Origin: Ciona savignyi
Taxonomy: Eukaryota > Chordata > Ascidiacea > Phlebobranchia > Cionidae
Assembly: GCA_000149265.1 (NCBI GenBank)
Contig: CH002572.1
Location: 26,218 to 90,217, forward strand
Reading direction: 5' to 3'
Length of the DNA: 64,000 bases
Shown: in pieces, positions 34,901 through 45,500 of the stretch
How the letters are laid out: each line of letters opens with the position of its first letter
Position numbering within the stretch: the first letter of the stretch is position 1
Made by a program: the position numbers and the translations under genes
Notes under the pieces: model-generated
The model's input: only the letters and a program-made list of their open reading frames with translations
Database searches by the model: none
Told to the model about the DNA's origin: nothing

Positions 34901-37900
34901 AAAACGGGCTCAACAAAAATGATTCAGTTACACAGAACAGATCAACCATACATCCGCCCACATAGCTTGATGGTATAATGCAATGCCTTAGTCAAGAGGT
35001 TGTTGGATCGAAACTGGTCACTAGCTAGTCAGTTGTGTCCTTGGGCAAGGCACTTAATGGACATTCCTTGACTCAGAGGATTGGATGGGTTTTTGGGCAC
35101 CACATTAATGAGCTGAATAAAAACTATATCATTACTGCAATAGCTCTGGTCACCTGACTGTGGTGAAGGTTGTTATAATGTGACTTTCATTGCCCTACAC
35201 ACAGGAGTTTAAACATGAGTATCCTTAGATTTATTTGTCTGACGGGTTAGTCTTGTAGTTTAGTGTGTTGCCTTTTAGCCGAAGGGTTGCAGGTACCAAA
35301 CTGGAACTGGTCGCTAGCTAGTCGGTTGTGTCCTTGGGCAAGACACTTAACAGACATTGCCTGAACCCAGCGAATTAATGGGTTTTACTAAATTGAAGGA
35401 TTAATGGGTTTTACTAAAACGTGTCTATTATACACAACACACTGCAATTTAGCTCCGGTAACCCGACGATGGGCGCAAGGTGATCTGACGATTGCCCGTG
35501 TATTAACCCCTTGGTTTTCCCATTTACGAGGATAAACATAAATATCCTATCCTGTTGTCTTACACACAGGGAGGTAAACATGAGTATCCTTAGATTTATT
35601 TCCATTAAAATAAAAATAACACATTCCAACCTGAAATATTTGATAAAAACAGGAACATTTCTTCGGAGTGAAACAATTGAATTGCGCCATGAACAATGGC
35701 TATTGCTGATGTCACAGTAGTGTCTTCGTGCACTAATTCTTCCCCCATAGAAATCTTTAATTTATGATAAAACTGTTTGCTCGGTGGACCGCGAACTTCC
35801 CATAATTCCTTGCGGTTTCGTAACAGCCGAGCAGCGTCACAAACAGCATCATATTTTTCTGCCTGAAGCATAAAATAAAACGAATTTTTTTTTGAAATTT
35901 AAAGTAAAACCAATTAATCAATTTTTTAGTTGAAATTTAAAATAAAACCAAATAATATTTTTTTTTAAATAAAACCAAATAATAAATTTTTTGGGTTGAA
36001 ATTTAAAATAAAACCAAAAACAATTTTTTTGGTTGAAATTTAAAATAAAACCAAATAATAAATTTTTTTGGTTGAAATTTAAAATAAAACCAAATAATAA
36101 ATTTTTTTGGTTGAAATTTAAAATAAAACCAAATAATAAATTTTTTGGGTTGAAATTTAAAATAAAACCAAATAATAAATTTTTTGGGTTGAACTTTAAA
36201 ATAAAACCAAATAATAATTTTTTTGATTGAAATTTAAAATAAAACCAAATAATAAATTTTTTGGGTTGAAATTTAAAATAAAACCAAATAATAAATTTTT
36301 TTGGTTGAAATTTAAAATAAAACCAAATAATAAATTTTTTGGGTTGAAATTTAAAATAAAACCAAATAATAATTTTTTTGGGTTGAAATTTAAAATAAAA
36401 CCAAAAACAATTTTTTTGGTTGAAATTTAAAATAAAACCAAATAATAAATTTTTTTGGTTGAAATTTAAAATAAAACCAAATAATAAATTTTTTTGGTTG
36501 AAATTTAAAATAAAACCAAATAATAAATTTTTTGGGTTGAAATTTAAAATAAAACCAAATAATAAATTTTTTGGGTTGAACTTTAAAATAAAACCAAATA
36601 ATAATTTTTTTGGTTGAAATTTAAAATAAAACCAAATATTAAATTTTTTGGGTTGAAATTTAAAATAAAACCAAATAATAAATTTTTTTGGTTGAAATTT
36701 AAAAAAAAAAATAATAAATTTTTTGGTTGAAATTTAAAATAAAACCAAATAATAAATTTTTTGGTTGAAATTTAAAATAAAACTAAATAATAATTTTTTT
36801 GGTTGAAATTTAAAAATAAAATCAAGTGGAAAGTATGATGGTGCAGCCCATATGCGCTGACTAGCGAGTTGCTTGTTTTCTTGGGCAACGCACTTAGTGG
36901 ACATTGCCTGTACTAAAAACTTAGTCATAAACAAGTCCTAAACTCTTGAGCATAGAGAGGATATTCATGTTTATCTCGATGAATGGAAAAACCAAGGGGT
37001 TAACACACGGGCAACCGTCAGATCACCTTGCGCCCATCGTCGGGTTTCGCAGCTATTGCCATGTGTTGTGTATAACAGACACGTTCCTTCAATTTAGTAG
37101 AACCCATTAATCCGCTGGGTTCAGGCAATGTCCGTTAAGTGCCTTGCCCAAGGACACAACCAACTAGCTGGTGACAAGTTTCAAACCTGCAATCTTTTGG
37201 TTGAAAGGCGTCGCATTAAACCGCCAGACTAACCGGTAGGACGATAGCTCCAGTGACCCGACAGTTTTACTAAATGGATTAATTGGTTGTACTAAAACTT
37301 AAAAAAGTCATAAGCATATATATTACAATGTCAATAGCTCCAGTGACCCGACGGTGAATAAGGTAATCTCATGATTGCCAGTATGAACAATGCCCTTTGT
37401 GGTTTTTTATTAACCAAGATAAAACATAAAAATTCTCGAAAACTTGAACCCACAAGAAGAAAGTCGTTGAGTTGAATCTCAGAATCCTCTCCAAACTGCT
37501 CGCGAATCGCTGCTTGGGTTCCGATGCTCAAATACGCTGGATTCACCCACTGCACCAGCAAGTCAGTGTTCTACAACAATGAACTCATGTAATGGATCGT
37601 TGGAAATACAGGACAAAAGGGACCCAGTGCAGAAAATGTTTATTACTGTTCATGTGACTTGTGTAAAGCAATGCATCTGATTTTGGGCAATTGTCAATTT
37701 TTATCCAAGAAAAAATTATGAAAGAAATGACTTTTAAACTAGATACTTCTTAAAACACTGTTAAAATCCAAAAAATAAGTACACCAAAAAATTCTTGTGA
37801 TTTAGCATTTTTTGGTGAATTATATGTTAATTATGTCCAGAATCTGGATTTAAAAATCAAATTAAATATGAAATAATTTGGAATTATAAAATTATAAATA

Positions 37901-40900
37901 TAAAAAAATTTTGGCTTGCTCATAAAGTCTATTTCAGAGCGGGTTAAAATTTTAGATTAAAAATTATTGATTCCAGAATTCTAGAATCCAAACTGACTCG
38001 GATAAGAATATCCCTAGCTACAAGCAACATTTTTCTAGAACTGGTTTCACAAATACACAGTATACACACTGAAATAGTACTGACATGGTCTGATGGATGT
38101 GTAGTGGTTCATGATTGGTCTCGGATCTGGTGGTCTGGATGGGGTCGTGGTTCAGTGGGACCATGGAACCAACCAGTAAGCGACAATCGAGTTTTCGTGG
38201 ACGTAATAATTTCCGCAACCTGTGTGAAGTGAGTCAATAATAAAAACTTATAAGCAGTTTTTGTTTTTTTAAAGGAGCAAAAACAAGCTAAACATCAATT
38301 ATTTTTCAAACTTTTTTGCTTTTCTTTTATCGACCTGTCAGAATGGGTGTCAAAAATTTTAAAAAGGAATTTTTATGTATTTTGTCATTAAACAAGGAAT
38401 TTATGTCATTACAATTTTGTTTGCAATAAGCTTATTAATCAGATTGTTTTTATATGTATACAATTTGATATATGTATCAACCTAGTTGGTTATTTGGCCA
38501 CATGACCACACTACTGTCTTCACAATTTTTTTAACCCCGCTTAGTCTGGTGGTTCAGTGCAATGCCTTTTAACCAAAAGGTTTAAGTTTCGAAACTGATC
38601 GCTAGCTAGTCGGTTATGTCCTTTGGCAAGGCACTTAACAGACATTGCCCGAACCCAGCGGATTATTGGGTTTCACCAAATTAAAGGAACGTGTCTATAA
38701 TACACAACAATAGCTCTGGTAACCCTACGGTGGGCACAAGGTGGTCTAACGATTTCCCGTGTGTTAAACCCCTTGGTTGTCCCATTCACGGTGATAAACA
38801 TATATCCTATCCCATAAAAAATTTAGAATATCCTATCCCATAAATTTAGTTTATACATATTTTAGCATTAAACTTTACTAACTATTATTAAATGGCAGCA
38901 AATGAAACAAATCATGACACAGGAACAGGGAATAAACAACAAAATATATCCCCACCTGGTGATAAGAAGTTGGGCAAACTTCAAATAAAACCATCGAGTT
39001 AAACTTTGGGACGATCTCATGAATTACTGAGCCAGGATCAAAAATGGCTGAAAGTAGAATAAAAAACTTAACTTAAAGTTTTCTAAAATGATTCCTCAAT
39101 ATTTAATAGGCATATTGTAATTAACACAAACATAACCAAAAGTTGAAAACTTGTACAAAATAAATGTAATAGGTAGAAGACAGTTAATATCACAGTCTAA
39201 TGACCCAATGTAATCAGCTCTGAAATGTATTTATCTGTTTCCTAAAATATTAGAAAAAAGAGGAAAACCAAAAAGTGATTGAAATCAAAAATTGGCTCTT
39301 TGAGATGCAAGGCAACACTTAAATACCTGATCCGTTATATTCACGTTGATTGGAGTTAAAAAGTTGAAGAGCTCCTCCATCATTAATCGACCAATCAGGT
39401 GAGAGATAATAAACATAGGCGATTCGGCGATTTTCCAATTCATCATCATGACACAGCAAATAATCTGCCAAGTCATAGATTTTTGGTTCCGATTTGCAAT
39501 TTTCACAAAATAATTTCTTAAATATGTGTGGTCGGAAAAACTCAGAAAAGTTATTAGTTTATTACAAATGCAATCGTCAAATGCCCACTGTCGGGTTACC
39601 AAGCTATTGTAGTGTTGTGTATAAAAATCCTTCAATTTTGGTAGAACCCATTAATCCATAGGTTCAGGCAATATCTGCTAAGTTCCTTGCACAAGGACAC
39701 AAGTAAGTAAAGAAAACTAAATCTCAAAGTTAAGTGATACTTGAATCAATGTCAGAAAAGGTCTGTATCCAATTTAAAACTTAATAAACAAAATTTGTTT
39801 TATATGAAAGTTAAACCCTTTAAATTTTGTTTTTTTTGAAATTTCAAAACAAATTTTGATTGAAGACAATGCTACAGGTTACGTACAATCGTGTGGCCGA
39901 ATGGTTAACGCGACCGATACATATACCAAATCTTTTACAAAAAATGGTCCTAGTGACGAGCCCATCATAGGTTCGAAACTTAGATCAATAAAAAATTTGG
40001 TGGTTTAGTCACTTTAGTGCATGGGTGAAGAACCCAACATGGGTTAGCTAAATTTAAAATCAAGTTTTGTTTAAAAAACATCAAACGAATTCAACATCAC
40101 AGCATCATACCTGTTTCTTTGTATTGAGCACAAAACATATCGACATCATCGTTCAATTTGATTGTCGTGGTATCGCGTAACCATGGTAACAACTTGTGAT
40201 GTAATAAAGTGACCACATGCCGTAGAAGACTGGACTCATTGGCGCCTGTGAGTGGTGGATAAAAATGTTTTTAATTTTTCAGAAATTTAATTGGATAATC
40301 GCAGTCTTTTTTTCTTATTTCATATTCTCTGACACCAACTATTATCAAAATTTTATTTATACTTTACACCTAGAACACTAAACACCATGAAATGGTTAAA
40401 TATTACACAGCTATTTTCTATGTATCGTTGGCAGTGCTAGAAAAAAAGAAGTCAGCATCCCAACATTTTATCATTCCTTGTCAACAATGAGACAAGGTTT
40501 CAAAAATATGAAAGAAACAGTCCAGACTTAGACATATGCCTAACCACAAATTTTTTTTATTTTTTTTAATGTTTGAATAACATATGCCATTAAGAAAATA
40601 GTTATTAAAACAAAAGAATAATAAAACATGTAAGAGAGAGGCCAAAAAACTATAAATTATATTTCCTCCAAGGATATGACAACTTTTTTTACCAATGCGG
40701 ATAAATAACTAAGATTAATCTGATTGTAATCAGTTTTTCGTACCATTTATGCCAGGTTTTCCAATTAGCTCTGAGGTCTGAGCAAACTGATACAGATCGT
40801 TTGATTTCGGGTTAAACTCCAACTTCAAAAGTTGTTCCTTCAATTCCAATAAGAAACTGTTTGCGGGCTCGGTGTCTGTTGAAACAAGGTTTGTCTTAAA

Positions 40901-43900
40901 AATTAAAAAAAAAATTGTTTAGTGTTGCTTGATTTCTTAACCATTTGGTTTGCTAAAAGATTGAAAATATTTTAATACTAATATATTAAAAACTTTTTTT
41001 ATCTCCTAAGAACCTAGTAGATTGTTGGTAAATTAAATTCCGCCATCGGTAGTAAGGTATATATGTTGTGTATTGAGCTATTGGTCGTTACTAAAAATTA
41101 CTAGTGTAATTTATTTTAACGGTCTACTTGTTGCAGCATCTGTAAATGTATTGTCCTAATACATAACAGTAGAGTATAGGATTTATCTATGGCAGTGGTT
41201 CTTAAACTAGATGGAGGTACCGAACCCCGCAAGTTTTATGCGGGCATTAACCGAACCCTTCGTTGAAAATCAAAATATATCTGTTAAAAAACTTGAGCCT
41301 AAAGTGAACTATGCATCTGTTGCACATAAGATCTAATCTGTTGCACATAAGATCTTATTATTATTCATATTATTCTAGTTGAGAAGCACTGAAGTGGAGG
41401 ACATTGTGATTGCTATACACATAGCGTGTGTATACTTATCCTAATCTCTGCTGAACCCCTGATACTAACACATGGAACCCCTGGGGTTCAATCGAACCCA
41501 GTTTAAGAACCACTGATCTATGAGGTGAGTAAAGCCCAGAAGGGGAGTTTAGGAAGAAAAACACTAGCGAAAATAGCAGTCATATAATCCTACTGACAAT
41601 TTTCTTAACTTAGAATATAAATAGGATATATTTTTTTGGTTTTATCCATTGAATGGGAAAACGAAAGGCCAGTTTTACAAGGTAATTTGACAGATTGTCT
41701 CGCACCCACTGTCAGCTTACTTTTAGAATGTTAAATATGATTTAGAAATTTCTTTAGATTTCGTAGAACCCATTTTAGGATAACTAGTGCTATACTTTTT
41801 GTGCAACAAAATAACACAAAATGTTCAAGCAAATTTCGCTAAGTGCATTTGTAAAACATGTGGTTAAGCTCTTAATTAGTCACACTGATTGCCTGGCACT
41901 AGGCTTTAACAACCCTGCTGGATGTACATTATCAAATAAACATATCGGAAAATAAATATTTCAATGAAAAACGCAACCGCAAAATACCTGTAGTTGAATT
42001 AGAAGGAAGACACAGGAAGTCGTTTATGATGCAATAAGGAAAAGGTTGTGATGAACAAACAGCATTGTTATGGTTGACTGGTTCTGAAAATAACGCTTTT
42101 AAATGAAATCTATAATTTACTTCAAATGCTGATGATTAAAAATGTTAAAACAATCACACGTTAACCTAGTTCCTATAACAACAAAGGCTAAGTGGTTGAG
42201 TATGGGTTTCTTATCCAAACTTAACCCAATTGCGCTTCTTACCACCATTACTGTATTAAGTAGTGGTGCCTAGTAAAAGTCTTGACAGATGGCAAAGATA
42301 AGGTAAGAAGATCGAATTAGTTGAACACTAAGTGCTAAGTTGCCTAGTTGGTTGTGTCCTTCAGCAAGACACTTAATAATTAGTGCTTGTACTTGATTTT
42401 ATAGATTGAACAAAACCTGTAGCAATGTCTTTATCCTATTCAACACACTACAATAGCTCTGGACAGTGGGCATAAGCTATATGGTAATCTACAATTTACA
42501 ATATAACGTTTTCTTGCTTTTTTCCAATATTTTATGCTATATTTTGATCTTTTTCGGTTTTTTACCTTTGGGGTTGCTACAATGCTTAACCCTTTAGAAA
42601 CGAGATTGTTTTTGCGCAATTTGCGCGTTTTGACCGAGTCCGCTTTGTAGTGCTCTAGCGCCTCTCGTGTTATAGTTAGAGCAAAATGTTCAACACTAGA
42701 GTTGTTCGAAATAAAATTTCCAAAATTTTTATTTTTTGATGACGTCACTATCTGGCCATCCACGTCATATTCTTTCTTATACAATGTCATAGTTTTTGAT
42801 CTTTTGACAATACAGCCTAACTTAGTTTTACAAAGTTACTCAGAAACACATTTCCTACAAGTATATTATAATTTTGATTTGATGACGTCATCAAAATAAT
42901 ATTACGTCACTAATTTCATGTTATAGGTCTACCTATGCCAAAGTTTTTTTTAGTTTTTTTTTTATAAAAAATGTTACATTATGAATTTAAATTACTATCA
43001 AGTCCACATTAAGTTTTCTTACTACTTTTCTTTGAAATAAACTATAAATGAAGTGTTTGAACCAAATTGCAGACTATAACCGTAAAGATACTCAAAACCA
43101 CCCCAAAAATGTAAAAATAACAGGTAAGATCACATCTGGGACATCCCAAGAAGCGAAACTGATTCTACTGTCATAGAGACATCAAATGAAACGAACACTT
43201 TGAGCATAGTATTGAAAAAAACGTTTTTTGCGAGACTTTTCCCTCAGAATTAGTCCAAAAAAGTCATAAAATTCAACTAAACTTTACTGAAAAATTTTAA
43301 ATGCAAAGTTATGTTTAATTTTGCTGTTTTCAAAAGATATATCATATAGCTTTCCAAAGAGACCAAAGTTTAGCAGTTTGGACAAGAAATTCTGGAGATT
43401 TTTCATTTTGAATGTCCACATGTCAAAAAAGCCAAATTTGGTCTTATCGTTTTTAAAGGGTTAAAGTGTTTGGTGATAGGCAGTTATATTATTACACATG
43501 AGCGGTTGGTTGTGTAGTGTGGTGATATCTATGTTATACACACCTGTCCGCCGTTCCCGCAATTCCGTTCCGATGTGTATTCATTACAACTTCCTTTGTT
43601 TGTATTACTTTTGTATTGGTTACATTAGTTGGTTAAGCTTTCGCCCATGTTTATGTTTCAATCTATTACAGGCATGTCATTTATTAGTTTAATAAAGCCA
43701 GAGTAACCACATTACTCCTCAATGGTCATGTCAATTTATACATCTAAAAGGTTATCCCAACCCATGTACACATCAGTTATTGTTTATAATATGTTTATTT
43801 CTCCCACGAAATTAAAAATCATTAATCAAAATGAAATAGAATAGGAAAATTGAAGTACATAGGTGTTTATTGAGGCAGGTGTCCCTAAGTTTTTACTATT

Positions 43901-44258
43901 AAATTGGCCCTTAGTAAGAATCACATGTTCCTGTAAGATTAATACTATATATATGGGTCTATCTGTCTGTTGGTGGGAATGTGAATATCAAAATTTACAA
44001 AACCGATTTTTGATTTATAGTTCTGTCAAGTTACTATGTGAACCACTAGATGATTAGAGTTGCGCCACGTGAATAAAATGGAATTGTAAAACTTTTTTTA
44101 ATGGCTTGCTTACCTCCGTTTTTAACGTTTCCATTCGTAAACGCTGTTCTTACTTGATCTCTGAAAATGTCTTCAAAAATTCTTGGATTTAAAATCGGTT
44201 TGTATGTGCTTTGTGAGATTTTCTTTAATTTCGTCTTGTTTTGATTTTCTGAAGACAT
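31943..44258 (-). CDS. OGFOD1: OGFOD1 prolyl hydroxylase, 13 exons, in-frame TGA
   Basis: Orthologue of OGFOD1 (yeast Tpa1), the Fe(II)/2-oxoglutarate oxygenase that hydroxylates a proline of ribosomal protein uS12/RPS23. Exons: 44114-44258, 41988-42083, 40744-40875, 40111-40245, 39327-39464, 38956-39047, 38085-38219, 37454-37570, 35631-35862, 34567-34678, 33323-33429, 32598-32656 and 31943-32077. They sum to 545 codons (human protein 542 aa) and all phases match. Catalytic signatures: LLCHDDELENRR, giving the His175-x-Asp177 metal pair; distal His245 in TSYHQ; and 2-oxoglutarate-binding Arg257 in TRLSLTGWFHG. The C-terminal domain is also conserved (WVNPAYL, VRGPPSKQFY, RRWEKGCYTLLRDND, NGGYIAYVADNENEE, YRDNEALRFVKYVN). 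The acidic loop around SDSDEE is short. Oddity: codon 283 is TGA (38109-38111); everything else is intact. Strand and gene identity are certain. Confidence 0.93.
32170..32460 (+). repeat. SINE family B, full length, OGFOD1 intron
   Basis: One of the best-preserved copies: 'ccggttagtctggtggttta' head, tRNA-like 'ggttgcaggttcaaaac', 'gctagtcggctgtgtccttg', 'cggtggacgcgaggtgatct', 'acggggataaac' and the 'attctatcct' tail. Family length is about 290 bp. Confidence 0.85.
32752..33128. repeat. SINE family A (minus) then family B (plus), OGFOD1 intron
   Basis: Family A at about 32755-32852. Family B at about 32858-33127, ending in the 'atcctatcctatcct' tail. Confidence 0.8.
33540..34500 (+). repeat. 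SINE family B pair in OGFOD1 intron 10
   Basis: A diverged copy lies at about 33880-34150, with an internal 38-bp duplication of 'ggattaatggtagttgtaaa' text. A nearly intact copy follows at about 34159-34452 and a second short tail is at about 34490. The stretch 33540-33870 shows no recognised feature. Confidence 0.75.
34735..35556 (+). repeat. Three SINE family B copies in OGFOD1 intron 9
   Basis: Degraded copies at about 34740-34860 and 34970-35225, and a good copy at about 35243-35554 with 'gctagctagtcggttgtgtc' and the 'atcctatcctg' tail. A 20-bp 'aaggattaatgggttttact' duplication sits at 35395. Confidence 0.75.
35880..36835 (+). repeat. 39-bp AT-rich satellite with about 387-bp higher-order period
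   Basis: About 24 copies of a 39-bp unit (core TTGAAATTTAAAATAAAACC) in the OGFOD1 intron 8 interval. Monomer variants are ordered: the segment starting at 36033 is repeated almost exactly at 36420, so about ten monomers form a 387-bp higher-order unit. The open frames it creates (KFKIKPNNKFF repeats) are by-products of a period divisible by three. Confidence 0.92.
36950..37240 (-). repeat. SINE family B, full length, OGFOD1 intron 8
   Basis: Minus-strand copy in the same orientation as the gene: 'gggcaaccgtcagatcacct', 'gtgccttgcccaaggacaca', 'accgccagactaaccgg'. Confidence 0.85.
37571..38084. other. OGFOD1 intron 7, nothing recognised
   Basis: Highly AT-rich with no exon-like frame. It was searched specifically for an alternative exon that would bypass the TGA, and none was seen. 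Confidence 0.4.
38085..38219 (-). CDS. OGFOD1: OGFOD1 exon 7 with in-frame stop
   Basis: The exon begins VAEIITSTKTRLSLTGWFHG, matching the catalytic core, and continues PTEPRPHPDHQIRDQS, then TGA, then TTTHPSDH before a CAT|GTCAGT donor. Reading through the TGA, the segment between FHG and the next exon is 25 residues, as in human OGFOD1, and phase 0 fits the following exon. A single C-to-T change from CGA would produce this stop. If real and not bypassed, it leaves a 282-residue protein holding the catalytic domain but not the C-terminal domain. Confidence 0.8.
38535..38815 (+). repeat. SINE family B copy, OGFOD1 intron 6
   Basis: 'gcttagtctggtggttcagt' head, 'gctagctagtcggttatgtc', 'ggtgggcacaaggtggtcta' and the 'atatcctatccc' tail. 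Confidence 0.8.
39560..39990. repeat. SINE family B fragment (minus) and family A copy (plus), OGFOD1 intron 4
   Basis: Family B remnant at about 39570-39710. Family A at about 39888-39985 with 'gtgtggccgaatggttaacg' and 'cccatcataggttcgaaac'. Confidence 0.7.
40246..40743. other. OGFOD1 intron 3, nothing recognised
   Basis: AT-rich; no exon, repeat family or RNA gene identified. Confidence 0.35.
41193..41515. mobile_element. hAT-type MITE, 323 bp
   Basis: Terminal inverted repeats CAGTGGTTCTTAAACT (41193) and AGTTTAAGAACCACTG (ending 41515) are identical over 16 bp. The flanks ATCTATGG (41185-41192) and ATCTATGA (41516-41523) form an 8-bp target duplication with one mismatch. The terminus and 8-bp duplication are typical of hAT elements. 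No transposase is present. An internal 23-bp phrase 'ctgttgcacataagatct' is duplicated. It sits in OGFOD1 intron 2. Confidence 0.88.
41635..41795 (-). repeat. SINE family B remnant, OGFOD1 intron 2
   Basis: 'tatccattgaatgggaaaac', 'tctcgcacccactgtcagct', 'tttcgtagaacccattt'; strongly diverged. Confidence 0.5.
42330..42485 (+). repeat. SINE family B remnant, OGFOD1 intron 1
   Basis: 'cctagttggttgtgtccttc', 'agcaagacacttaataatta', 'acacactacaatagctctgg'. Confidence 0.5.
42590..43460. mobile_element. piggyBac-like non-autonomous element in a TTAA site
   Basis: The left end CCCTTTAGAAACGA and the right end TCGTTTTTAAAGGG are inverted repeats with one mismatch. Each is bounded by TTAA (42586-42589 and 43461-43464). 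TTAA duplication and CCC..GGG ends are the hallmark of piggyBac elements. The 871-bp body holds only short frames. A minus-strand frame (ATG at 42790; EHFALTITREALEHYKAD) might be a transposase remnant, but I cannot identify it. It lies in OGFOD1 intron 1. Confidence 0.82.
43461..44113. other. Remainder of OGFOD1 intron 1
   Basis: No repeat family or exon recognised; a chance frame at 43498-43692 lacks any family resemblance. Confidence 0.35.
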
Positions 44259-44344
44259 CTTGACATGCCACTTTACGGGTATTTCCCAAGAACGAAATTA
44301 AAATAGTAAAAAAAATGTTTTTTTTTTGGATAATCACGGGGACT

Positions 44345-44745
44345 GTAATTAGATAAAGCAGTTGTGTGGCCAAATGGTTAACGCGACCGATTCATATACC
44401 GTTTCCTGTATATAAAACAGTCTTAGTGACGATCCCACCATAAGATCGAAACTTATGTCCGGCCCGTTGGTCTAACGGTTAAGTGCGTCGCCTTTCAATC
44501 GAAAGGTTGAAGGTGCGAAACTGGTCGCTAGCTAGTCGGTTGTGTCCTTGGGCAAGGCACTTTACGGACATTGCCCGAACCCAGCGGATTAATGGGTTCT
44601 ACCAAATTGAAGGAACGTGTCTATTCAACACACCGGTAACCCGACGGTGGGCGCGAGGTGATCGGACGATTGCCCGTGTCTTAACCCCCTTGGTTTTCCC
44701 ATTCACGGGGATAAAGATGAATATCCTATACTATCCTGTCCTGTT
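44345..44745 (+). repeat. SINE family A followed by full-length family B
   Basis: Family A at about 44362-44457 ('gttgtgtggccaaatggtta'). Family B at about 44460-44742 with a clean head ('gttggtctaacggttaagtg'), 'gcgacgcc'-type body and 'atcctatactatcctgtcct' tail. Both lie just upstream of the OGFOD1 start. Confidence 0.85.
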
Positions 44746-44924
44746 ATATCGATAAAAAATATATATTAAAAAGAGCTTAATAAAATATGGTACTTTATTC
44801 GCATACGATGGCGACTTTTTTTGATTGGGGTTTTAAGGCAAAGAAGAATTTTAAGACCAGAAATACCAGAATCCCAATAAAATACCCAGGAACAATTAAA
44901 CCAATGTCATTTTCTTATTTTTTT

Positions 44925-45500
44925 ACATATACACGGGTGAGTTTCGAATCTATGATGGGCTTGTTATTAAAATCATTTTTTTTATTGAAATCGTTTTTTT
45001 AGCCTAGGTCTCGAGGACTTTAACCATTCTACCGCACAATCGTATATCAATGTCATTCTAGCGCCTTGTCGAAGGGCACACAATGAAGGCAAGTGGTAGA
45101 CGACGCGCTTAGGAATGCGCAGTTGAAACGCACTCATCCAGAAGCTCTCACACTTCAACTCAATTCATCTTATTTAAATCCTGTGCAACAATCATCTCTA
45201 TTTAAATAAAGAACTGATGACGCACTTGTGGCGAATCCGATTTTCTATATATTAACTCAAGCTTGAATAGATTCAAGATTGGATATGATAAGATATTCAT
45301 ACATATCCCTGCAAATGAGAAAACGCAGGGTGAGTTAACACACGGGCAATCGTCAGATTACCTCGCACCCACCGCCTAGTTACCGGATCTATTACAGTTG
45401 CAGTGTGTTGTGTAGAATTACAACGTTTCTTCAATTTAGTAGAACCCATTCATCAACAGTGTTAAGGTAATGGATGGGGAAACAAGCTTTATTTGAAAAC
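44925..45500 (-). repeat. SINE family A and B copies in the OGFOD1-SLC6 intergenic region
   Basis: Family A at about 44930-45045 (minus). Family B at about 45275-45480 (minus), containing 'acacgggcaatcgtcagatt' and 'agtgtgttgtgtagaattac'. Confidence 0.7.

Noticed and set aside
36033-36617. Open frames encoding KFKIKPNNKFF repeats
   Set aside because: Pure product of a 39-bp AT-rich tandem array in an OGFOD1 intron; frame is open because the period is divisible by three.
38109-38111. TGA as a selenocysteine codon
   Set aside because: OGFOD1 is not a known selenoprotein, the site is a non-catalytic linker, and no SECIS-like element was recognised.
38085-38219. A one-base frameshift in OGFOD1 exon 7 (second frame reads PLNHDPIQTTRSETNHEPLH)
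   Set aside because: Keeping the first frame gives a phase 0 donor, exact expected spacing and similarity on both sides; a single TGA is the simpler explanation.
43498-43692. Short cysteine-containing frame MSGWLCSVVISML..
   Set aside because: No splice context or similarity; intronic chance frame.
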